Origin: Candolleomyces eurysporus
Lineage: Eukaryota; Basidiomycota; Agaricomycetes; Agaricales; Psathyrellaceae
Assembly: GCA_027579435.1 (NCBI GenBank)
Contig: JANBPK010001121.1
Span: forward strand, 1 to 31,300
Length of the DNA stretch: 31,300 nt
Direction: 5' to 3'
This document shows positions 1 through 8,466 of this stretch, piece by piece. The position numbers were made by a program, and so were the translations under genes. How positions within the stretch are numbered: the stretch's first letter is position 1; the number at the start of each line of letters is the position of its first letter. The notes beneath the pieces were generated by a model. The model was not told where the DNA came from. It ran no database searches and saw only the letters and a program-made list of their open reading frames with translations.

Positions 1-345
1 GTGCTAGGGGCGGGCGTCTATCACGGACCGTTGCCAAGGAACACTCAGGCTGTGTTTGCCACGAGGCAAAATTATGGGGCGTCCGTCGATTCCCAAGTCC
101 GGAACGCATCCACAGCAGTACCAACCTGCCTCCCTTCCTTCACTATCCCCCCGCTCGTCATCGTTGCAAGCCACCTCATACCCGATTGGCAACTTCCCGA
201 GGAGATAGGAACGAAAGAAAGTCCTCTTCAAGGAACGTAGCTGCGCTGTTACCGCCAGCATAAATAGTAGGTCCAGTAACCAATGCAACCTGCCTAAACT
301 CACTGGCAGGTCATCCTAAATTGACCGTGCTTCCTAGATTATCCG
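1..345. other. No recognisable gene
   Basis: This stretch lies ahead of the NACHT-TPR gene. Short open frames exist on both strands (1-240 +, 4-303 -) but neither shows a recognisable motif, and they overlap each other. The end next to 346 presumably holds the promoter and 5' leader of the NACHT-TPR gene. I see no clear TATA box or repeat. Confidence 0.4.
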
Positions 346-2873
346 ATGGAGTTCTTCCACAGGCCGCAGAATGCTCATGTTGAACAGTTCTACGCATACC
401 AAGTCGAAGGGGATTTGCATTCCCATCTTCACCATGCCGAAGATAAAAGTAAGCACTCGACTCCTTCCTCAATCGATATCAACTCCTCGGTCGGTCAACT
501 CCTCGATCTGGGCTAATCGCAACGCAGGTATACATGAACTCCTTCAACCCATCCAAGATGCATCCCATACGCGGGATCGAAAACGATCGCCCCCNGGATT
601 CTGCATGCATGCCAGGAACAAGGCTGGAGGTGGTCCGAAAAGTCGGCGCATGGACGAGCGGCGCCATCCGGCTTGCCGGGGAACCACACATTTACTGGAT
701 GCACGGATACGTTGGGTGCGGCAAATCGTCTATATCGCAGGAGATTTGCAGAAAGTACCAAATGCAGGGCAGACCGGTGGCAAGCTTCTTTTTCTTCCGA
801 GGCGCAGGAGATAGGAGCAAGATATGGAGGCTTGCCACGACTTTGGCGAATCAGATGGCAGGCTCTGTTCCAGAAACAGCGCCTTTCATACGGGCTGCTG
901 TAACAGCCGACCCAGGTCTGAAGAACTTCCCAGAACCTAAAACCTCTGCGGCCATGCAGATGCATTGTCTGGTTTATGGACCGTTGAAAGCCGCTGCGGC
1001 ACTTGGCCCAATCGGAGCATTGGCAGGTCATCCTTTCCTTATCGTAATCGACGGCCTGGACGAGTGCGAGCATAAAGATGAGGTTGAAGACCTTATCGAC
1101 GGCATGCTCGCGTTTTTCGACGAAAACCCCTTCATTCCTCTTCGGGTCTTCATCGCAAGTAGGGTGGAGCAGCATATCCAATCTCGCCTCAATGTTCCTG
1201 GGGTTCATTTGGACAACCTTGTGGATCATTGTTCGGACGATGATATCGCTACGTTTCTGGATGTCCTTTTCCAGGATGCAAGGAGGCGCAACCCCGTTAT
1301 CCAGGCATATGTGCGGGAACACGGCGAATGGCCCACCCCCGGCGAGAAGCGGACGCTCGTCAAGCACATTGGCGGATCGTTCATTTTTGCATCGGCGGTA
1401 TTCAAATTCATCATGAAGCCAACCACCGGCAATCACCCAACGCCTATGAGCCGCCTTCCGTTGGCCCTCGAAATGAACCCTGGCCTCGACGGGCTCTACG
1501 CACAGACATTGGCGCGTTCTGAACATCTTCCCCATTTCCTCAACATCATCTCAACCATTGCTCTGCTGTGGGAACCGCTTCCGACATCGGGAATCGCAGA
1601 GCTGCTTGGAATCTATACTTACGAGGTTGTTAATGTCCTGGTGAACCTGCAAGCAATCATACAGGTCCCAGGAACGGAAGATATACCCATCACACTCTGC
1701 CATACATCCCTCCGCGACTTTCTTACCACTCAAAATCGATCAGGCCCTTTCTTTGCGCACCCGCGCCACCATGTCCACCTCCTCCTTCGTTGCCTTGAGT
1801 GTGAGCTTGAGCTTCGTCGACGGAGGCCCGGAGTGCTCATTCGCCGCCGTGAATGCACACCAGCTGCTGCGTATGCTCTTCGGCATGCGGCTAACCACTG
1901 GATCCAGGGCTACAACCTTGAGGAGCAATCAGATATCGATTCCGTCATCCGTTTGTATCGTGAAGCTCTTGCACTTCACCCAGACGACCCACAGCTTATC
2001 CATGCACTGGCCCGCGTGGTTACTTATCGCGCTTTCCGCACGGGGTCTCCTGTGGACCATGCGGAGGCCCTTTCTCTGTGTCGTGCAGCGCTCGAGCTTC
2101 TCCCATTGCACCATCCAAACCGCTTATCGTCGCTCGACCATTTAGGCAATGTGCTCCTGACTCATTCTTCTTCCACCAAAGCCCTGTCCGACATCGAAGA
2201 AGCCATTTCCGTGCATCGTGAAGCGCTCAAGCTTCGACCATCGCCCCATCCAGGCCGCTCGTCGTCACTCAACTATTTAGCCAATGCACTCCGGACTCGT
2301 TATGAGTGGACCAAAACTTTATCCGACATCGAGGAAGCCATTTCCCTACATCGTGAAGCGCTCGAGCTTCGACCATTACGCCATCCAGAGCGCTCATCGT
2401 CACTCAGCAATCTAGGCGTTGCACTCCGGGCTCGTTATACGTGCACCAAACGCTTGTCTGACCTCGAGGAAGCCATTTCCCTGCANCGTCNAGCNCTCGA
2501 GCTTCAACCGCTGCCCCATCCAAACCGCTCATGGTCGCTCGACCGTTTAGGCAGCGCGCTCCTGGCTCGTTATGAGCGCACAGGAGCTTCGGCNGACCTC
2601 GAGGANGCTGTTTCCACGTATCGCGAAGCGCTCGAGCTTCGNCCCCTCCCCCATCCATACCACTCACAGTCACTCAAAAATCTCGGCAATACACTCCTGG
2701 CTCGTTATATGTGCNCNGACATGGCTGCTGACCTTGAAGAGGCCATTCGCCTGTTTCGGATGGATTATGATTTGACAGGCCTCCCGGAAGATCTCGCCGT
2801 GATNGAGAGGCTGGACGAAGAATTGAAAAGCCAAAGCCGAACGGTTGGGACGAGGACTATCTCTCAGCATTAA
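346..2873 (+). CDS. NACHT-TPR NLR-like STAND NTPase
   Basis: Proposed exons are 346-448 and 528-2873. The 79-nt intron has donor GTAAGC, a CTAAT branch-like site and acceptor ACGCAG. The second exon opens in the frame reading LLQPIQDASHTRDRKRSP and continues one frame over as DSACMPGTR; dropping the N at 595 restores SPPDSACMPGTR, a lead-in common in agaricomycete NACHT proteins, and gives about 815 aa. Counted from the internal ATG at 534, Walker A is GYVGCGKSS (residues 58-66), Walker B is FLIVIDGLDEC (168-178) and a sensor-like LRVFIASR follows (203-210). From about 1930 to 2790 the C-terminus is a TPR array with HREALELRP units. STAND proteins of this kind are thought to be ATP-driven oligomerising immune or non-self receptors with the repeats as sensor; that role is inferred. 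Several N calls fall in the TPR array. No effector domain is evident at the N-terminus. The family is sure; exon 1 is less so. Confidence 0.85.
2055..2790 (+). repeat. 135-bp TPR-coding tandem repeat
   Basis: The D-[IL]-E-E-A-I-S coding motif or its equivalent recurs at 2055, 2190, 2325, 2460, 2595 and 2730, exactly 135 bp (45 residues) apart each time. A looser unit lies at about 1932, 123 bp earlier. Each unit carries a helix-turn-helix TPR pattern ending in REALELRP-type and LG-ALxARY-type segments. The array contains several N bases, as expected if alleles or units were mixed in the assembly. Confidence 0.85.
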
Positions 2874-3606
2874 TAGAATGGNGTCACGGTGAGTGGACCT
2901 TATACGATCGTATTCTCCGTAGACCACCCAGGACTGATATTTCCTGTAGTNAATNAGTTGGTATTCAGATCAGAACCGATATCTAATGAGATCGGTCGAT
3001 NGTGGGCGACAAGTCCGACAAGATAGNCGCTGTTCTGGGTCGTTGGGGTGAAGACGAAGGGTTTCCGCGACGAAGTCAATGATGCCGCCTTCTTGAGCCT
3101 CCTCACTGGCGGCCAAAGACAGGTATGCGACCGTCGACAGGAATGGTGGGCTTGGTAGAGAGAACAGCGGTCGCCATAGGGACTGGTAGACCCCATGAGA
3201 CCTGTTAACAATTCCAACGCGGATTGGCGTGCCACACAAAATCTAGGTTTACCGGCTCTCGGGCTCTGCCTAGTACCTACCCCGAGAACCAAACATTTTC
3301 CTACCGTGTGTTCGTTCAGCATGCAGGGATGCCTTCACGCTTNAGCCTCGTAGTCATCCAGGTGTGCGCTGTCAANGTATGATATGCCTACATAGTTTAC
3401 AGTGCTCTGTAGCATAGGAAAACATGGCAAACCAGAGTGATTTACCAGAATCCGAGTTCNANCTCGAATCACGGGAATCCAAATATTTTCTTGTCATCTG
3501 CTTTCATCTTCNTACTGCTTGACATCATTCTTCCACTTTTCGACAAACCCACTTATAACTGCAGCAGCCTCAGGCCTTTGGGCCTAAAAATGCAACGAAA
3601 CCGATG
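2874..3606. other. Intergenic; remnant of convergent spacer
   Basis: No gene is supported. From about 3260 to 3600 the sequence aligns by eye with the flank between protease P3 and NACHT B (12580-12885) and with 27990-28300. Shared strings include ATATGCCTACAT, CAAACCAGAG and CAGCAGCCTCAGGC. This implies a protease once lay to the left of NACHT gene A and has been lost. The part from 2874 to 3250 is unassigned. Ambiguous bases are frequent. Confidence 0.6.
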
Positions 3607-5773
3607 TCAGAGGCTGCCTCGACGCGAGTAGAATTGACTCACTTCAAGGCGGNCAGTNAGATTGCGCAGAGGCCCTATCCAACTTTGAAAGTAGCTGGAA
3701 AGGTATCCGGCCNGACGATACAGCAGAGGCAACAAGNTGTTGATTTTCTGCCATCCACCATTCTGGGTGAAGGCTACAACTTCATCATCATCNATNGCTC
3801 CNNGCAAGAAACTTGGCAGGNCTTCGACGGCTTCCCTCAAAGAATACCTCGAAAGCGCCGGGAGAGGGAGCTGCTCCCACTCGGCCGGTACTAANAAAGC
3901 AGAGGGTTATAAATCCAGCCANTAATCAACCAAGAATTACGCACGAGAGTCAAAATCTAATGGACATTCAATGATGTGTTGCATAAAGCACCTCCCGAGG
4001 TGCGTGTAAACCCGATCTTCCGGTACAAACAAATCTTTTGCACGACTTGGTTCTTGCAAAAAGTCGGAGAAGGATTTGTGGTACAGACGTAGATACACAC
4101 TACCANNACGATCCGTNTNGAGAGCCACAAGGGAACGGAGGTCCGAGATCAGAGTTTCTTCGGCCCTGGCTTCCAGGCGTAGCATCGCAGAGAGAAGATC
4201 TGCTGNANGGTGCNGCNGGATGGTAAAAGATCCAAACCCAGTAACAGCCATATGGTACGCCTTGAACAGCAAAAGAAAGTCCCGTCTANAATGGCTATCA
4301 ACAGCTTCGTACGCGTTCTTTGCTNCCAACAAAATGTTGGCGTAAAGCCTGTCGAGCACCTCAAATGGCCGTGNCCCTTGTCCTTCGNGTGGCGTCCAGG
4401 TAAGGATGATCTTCAGCCTCTCAGCGGGAGACGCTCGACGCTCTGATATGTACTTGTAGGCCGTGGCGACGTAGATGAACTGCCCAGACGCAGCTNGGAC
4501 GAGGGTCTCGATGTCGCCCTCGCTGAACCATTCGGATTCTCCGATACGTAGGCCGATGNCNTCGAACCTCCTCCGCAGGTATCGATGCATATCCGCAGAG
4601 GCGTCATACTGGTCACTCAGTTGGATGTGGTATGCCAACTTGTACAGATGGCCACCAGGTTCGAGCGCAGTACGAATAGCCCACTCCGGTCGGCTGGCGA
4701 TGAAGATGCGAAATGGGAAGCCGTTGATGAGAAGGCACTCCTTGACAGCAGTCAGAAGTTCTGCTTGACGATCTTCACCTGTGCATTCGTCGAGGCCGTC
4801 GATGAGAATGGCATATGGGAGCGTGGTGAGGTCCACGCCNATGCTTTTACATCCCTGCGAGGGCTCCACGATNAGGGTAGACATCTGTGTCCGCAGTGAC
4901 TTGGNGAAAATCAGAGGATCATTCTCAACTGCAGCCTTGATACACCGCCGGAGGACATCATTNGTTCTTCCCAANTGGTACGCGATGGTAGGGATGACTN
5001 GNTTGACTGTGTTGCGGGTGGGGTCCGAAGCTGAGAAGAAGAATGTACACCCGAGTNTACCNTTCTTCAGACATTTCTCGGCGGTTGTCTGTTGCAAGGC
5101 GGACTTTCCTGATCCTGCGGCACCTGTCATGCATAGCAAACGTTGAGGTCCGTTGCGGTCCATCATCCAGTCCATGATCTCTCCAGTGACCTCAACGCGA
5201 GTGTCTTCATCGCATTTTGGGGGGTCNTATCGAGCGTCGGANTCGTGTAGAGCACTGGGGGCAGTGTTCTTCAAAAGCAACTTCCAGCCTGCGTCGGAGC
5301 ATAATTCAGTGAAAACTCCGTTAATTGTCCCAGTGAATTGGCGTACCATCGATTGACTTATCGCCGGCACTATTCATATTTACATGGAAATCTCTCATTT
5401 GAAACCCACTGGCACCCGGAAAGAATGACGTTGTGTCGCCATGTGTCCCAGATGCTGGCGGATTATTGTAGGACTTCAGCACTGGGATTGGCTGAGGATC
5501 CTGATTGCCAGGCATCGAGAATGCCATACTTTGCGAGGAATCAACTATTTCGTTTTCGCTTCTGGATGGACGGATTGGAGGCTGGGATTCGTGGCATTGG
5601 GGAGTCGAGCTGCTTGCAGGGAGCAATAAATCGGGGACTGAGCCCGTTGCAGCTGCACCTGCAAAGCCGTGTGCCAAGTCTTGATGAGGATCGACAGTAG
5701 ATCTGCCACCACGACCGCCGACCAAAGAGATAAAGCGGGACCAGAAGCGTTGCTTCTTGGACTGCGGGGGCAT
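3607..5773 (-). CDS. NACHT NTPase, tandem family gene A
   Basis: Exons on the minus strand are 5773-5347, 5288-3945 and 3890-3607, summing to 2055 nt (684 aa). Intron 1 (58 nt, GTACGC...ACGCAG) splits the Gly codon of SIDG|GWKLLLKN; intron 2 (54 nt, GTGCGT...TTAG) joins DFDS to L-PAEWEQLPLP. The start ATG gives MPPQSKKQRFWSRF, matching the paralogs. The order is a basic/aromatic N-terminus, a Ser/Pro-rich linker, the FFPGASGFQM motif, then the NACHT lead-in KCDEDTRVEVTGEIM, Walker A GAAGSGKSA (about 198-206), Walker B YAILIDGLDEC, FRIFIASRPE and the YHKSFSDFL block. It is the most diverged and shortest member: it lacks the acidic loop after Walker B present in B-E. About 40 N bases lie within it, so individual residues are uncertain. 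A nucleotide-dependent STAND switch role is inferred from the family. Confidence 0.85.
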
Positions 5774-6356
5774 TGTGCAGGGGATGCAGTGCTGGTGAAG
5801 GTAAGACGCAAGAGGTGAATGCTGTACCACCGTGAGATGGCAGACACGAGGCGTCCATGCAGTGGCTGCGTTCGAAGCTCANTCGGGCAGACGCCCAAAG
5901 TCACTGGCGTCTGGNCCGAGGCGAGTGTGAAAACCAAGATGTTCTATCTGTAACTTATGTAGGCTTACCATTCTTCGATAACGTATACATGTATGACTAG
6001 GAAGCTTAAGCGCGTCAGTATCGCTGCATACTCGACGGAGCAAAACAGCACAATGGGAAATGTTTGGGGCAGGCAAAGCTCGGGGGCAGATGCGATTTGG
6101 TAACATCGCCTCTCACGCATCTCAGTTCGAGGAAGGGACCAGGTATGTCGCATGAATAGATTCTTGACCATTCCTGGCTGTCAGATACATTCATGATCAG
6201 ATTAATAGAATAGAGCCTATCACGACCGTAGATAGGTACTACATTACCAAGTAACTAAAGTACTATTAAAGAGTGGCAAAGATTATGGGATAAGTCGAGC
6301 AAAGGAGGATGAAGTAACTCAAACGAGAGTGGGATAGATAATAGGCTCGAATCTCC
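5774..6356. other. Gene A promoter joined to P1 3' flank
   Basis: From 5774 to about 5940 this is the promoter-proximal sequence shared by the NACHT family. From about 5945 to 6356, read on the minus strand, it is the 3' flank of protease P1 and matches the flanks after P2 and P3, including CAGGAATGGTCAAGAATC and CCTACATAAGTTACAG. The two parts meet at about 5940, which looks like a rearrangement breakpoint. No gene is seen. Confidence 0.6.
5889..5912. promoter_or_regulatory. AGACGC inverted repeat upstream of gene A
   Basis: AGACGC (5889-5894) and GCGTCT (5907-5912) form perfect 6-bp inverted arms with a 12-nt spacer, 116 bp upstream of the gene A start codon. The same element recurs at nearly the same distance in genes B to E. 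Its function is inferred from conservation only. Confidence 0.45.
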
Positions 6357-8125
6357 TCACCCACGGAGAACATTGAGATTTACCTTCTTCCATCTCCTAC
6401 TAATCTCATCAACAATAGACTCTCCCGGCATCATATAAGCGATATCAACATAATCCCTCGTCCCAGAGCCACCCGTCAACATACCAACGATCCGATTCTC
6501 GACGTCAAACACAGTAGCTCCCGAATCGCCTCCAGCGGAGAAATCTTCCCGGAACCGTGGGCCCCAAGGCTCAGGTTCAGGCGGGAAAACACCCCACTCC
6601 AAAGCCCTGAACTTCATCGTAGGAGCGGTGCCATTTGACGAAGAGAATTCGTGGGTTCGGAGCGAAGGTAGATTATTAGCCTTGCCGAACGTGAGTCCGG
6701 TCGCCCCTCCTCTCTTGCCCACCCGAAGATAGTCGTTGCCGTCTGCCACATCTGGCGTCGTGGGATTGACCATCTCGTCAATGGGAGTGAACCCCTCCAG
6801 CTTTAGGAGTCGCATCTCGTCGTGGTTTATGTTGCGCTTGAGCTTATGGCGACCGATCAATCTGACCAATGTGTATTCACGGCCATCCCCTCCAAGGTCG
6901 ACCACGTTGCCCAAAAAGTTTCCAGCATCGAGTTTCGACGGGTCCAGTTCGCAGACGCACACATCGAGGATGAACTTGTTGTCGTTAGAGCCGTGGTCTG
7001 AGGGTGTGGAGCCACAGGTGGTGATGGGCGGGGAATAGACAACATGGCCAATAACCCGGTCGGACTCATCGCTCCAAGCGTCCAGGGCATCGAGTTCCTT
7101 CTTGAACGCTTCGAGCTTCTTTTGATGGTCTTCGAGTTCCCATCTGGTCGTCTCCTTTAATTTCTTTTGCCACCGCTTTCCTTCCAGTGCTGCGGCTTGT
7201 CTCTGATAGGAGGCTACATTGTCCTCCAGTTGTTTGATCTTCTTCAAACCGCCTTCTTTGACGCATTGCAACGTTCCAGTGGGGGGCTGGATGACGCCAA
7301 TGCACATTTCGAGGCTGCCAGCTTTGACGGGATATTCGTACTCCAGATTCTCCTCCACGGTCGAGCTGGACGGGAAGACGACGTGGCGGCATGTGAGGAA
7401 GTAAAGCTTCGGAGGGTCGTCTTCACTCGCGACGTAGAATCCCCGAGTGCCAGCAGCATCGGGAGCGTTCGTCGCCGATATCGCAGTCCCAAGTGTAGAA
7501 GAGATCGTGATTCTAAGGTCGACGGCTACGTTCGTAAGTTCTGCAGTTTCCTGAAATTTAGGTCCCACGCCCGAGAAGCATTCAGCCTCCCGGATGACGA
7601 ACTCGACATCATCGATTCCGTGCCTCTTCAGCAGGGCCTTGCATTCCGATACAACCTGAGCACCGTCTTCCCGGGAGAGGGTGTCCGGCTTGACAGCAAT
7701 AGCCATAGCTCGATGGGTAGTGACGGGGTCGCTCCATATATCCCTCCTAGGTTCGATCACCTTGACAGGATCGATGCTCGTAAAGTGCACGGACCTGGAG
7801 TCCAGGAGATTGACTAGCTCCTCTCTCTTGGAGGAGTTGAGCCAGAAGGATACAAGGCCCTCATGGTGCCCAATATTGGTGAATTCATGACAGTCTGGCC
7901 ATGGCTCACGCAGTGGAAGCCAGGGGCGAGTGGACGAGTCCGACCTTGCGACGAACTTGGGCCGGGATGGCAGGCGACAGAAGTAAAAGTCGGTCTCCTG
8001 TGCTTGAAGAATGCTGGGAGGGGTAGTGTATGTATGTTCCATGGACATGGAATGGGAGAGCGTAGACCTGTGATAGTTGGTATTCTGCTCAAAGCTTAGG
8101 ACTTAGGATTCAGATTAGATAAGAT
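6150..8125 (-). repeat. Left arm of ~2 kb inverted repeat (P1)
   Basis: This arm carries protease P1 and its flanks. It is an imperfect reverse complement of 8382-10402, which carries P2. The inner tips (8102-8125 and 8382-8405) are a perfect 24-bp inverted match, and the coding regions differ at scattered positions. The outer tip is the shared CAGGAATGGTCAAGAATC flank. Confidence 0.8.
6357..8048 (-). CDS. Intracellular PA-clan serine protease P1
   Basis: Single-exon 563-aa protein starting MSMEHTYTTPP. The predicted catalytic triad is His222 in TCRHVVFP, Asp362 in FILDVCVCELD and Ser509 in SAGGDSGATVF, the classic trypsin-like (PA clan) order. A charged, Lys/Glu-rich segment rich in heptad-like Leu (about 265-330, with KKLKETTRWELEDHQKKLEA) sits between His and Asp and is probably a coiled coil. 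No signal peptide or transmembrane segment is visible, so a cytoplasmic location is likely. Residues 1-200 are a conserved N-terminal region with the motif EFVIREAECFSGVGPKF that I cannot assign. The C-terminus DYVDIAYMMPGESIVDEI closes the protease fold. It faces away from P2 across a shared 5' region. The substrate is unknown; linkage to NACHT genes suggests a conflict or signalling role (inference). Confidence 0.85.
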   Translation of the reverse strand: MSMEHTYTTPPSILQAQETDFYFCRLPSRPKFVARSDSSTRPWLPLREPWPDCHEFTNIGHHEGLVSFWLNSSKREELVNLLDSRSVHFTSIDPVKVIEPRRDIWSDPVTTHRAMAIAVKPDTLSREDGAQVVSECKALLKRHGIDDVEFVIREAECFSGVGPKFQETAELTNVAVDLRITISSTLGTAISATNAPDAAGTRGFYVASEDDPPKLYFLTCRHVVFPSSSTVEENLEYEYPVKAGSLEMCIGVIQPPTGTLQCVKEGGLKKIKQLEDNVASYQRQAAALEGKRWQKKLKETTRWELEDHQKKLEAFKKELDALDAWSDESDRVIGHVVYSPPITTCGSTPSDHGSNDNKFILDVCVCELDPSKLDAGNFLGNVVDLGGDGREYTLVRLIGRHKLKRNINHDEMRLLKLEGFTPIDEMVNPTTPDVADGNDYLRVGKRGGATGLTFGKANNLPSLRTHEFSSSNGTAPTMKFRALEWGVFPPEPEPWGPRFREDFSAGGDSGATVFDVENRIVGMLTGGSGTRDYVDIAYMMPGESIVDEISRRWKKVNLNVLRG

Positions 8126-8466
8126 CATGAGTCAAATGAGTCAAATACATAACCTGGTTTCTCCGACCCATCGAGTGGACGGGTGTAGGGTCGCCGATAG
8201 AATCTAGGCGTTAAGGGTCTTGGAGGAGTCTCCTCAGATCTAAGGGCGGGTCTGGAAGGTTGCCACCTTGCCGCGTGGGTCAACGGCTTAGCGTGTTCCG
8301 GATCGCCGGCTGGCACATGCCTTTGAAGGACCCCTGAAAANCCTAGGCAGAAGCCGGAGTCACAGATCAAGGCTTTCCAGAATCTTATCTAATCTGAATC
8401 CTAAGGCTAAGCGCTAGAATATGAATATTGGAGAGCGAGACAGACTCGCTCTCCCATTCGCCTTCC
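8049..8466. promoter_or_regulatory. Divergent promoter region of P1 and P2
   Basis: This is the only room for the promoters of the divergently transcribed proteases. Both sides carry the same 24-bp element (8102-8125, 8382-8405), which also precedes P3 in similar form at about 10530-10555. The central ~230 bp (about 8150-8381) is absent upstream of P3 and has one N at 8341. Its origin is not recognised. Confidence 0.55.

Noticed and set aside
4..303. Overlapping open frames at the left edge
   Set aside because: No recognisable family, overlap on both strands, no splice or motif support.
513..1535. 340-aa open frame on the minus strand
   Set aside because: Fully antisense to the NACHT domain coding region; no motif of its own, so a shadow frame.
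7167..7817. 216-aa plus-strand frame inside P1, with counterparts in P2 and P3
   Set aside because: Conserved only because the protease on the other strand is conserved; no independent domain.
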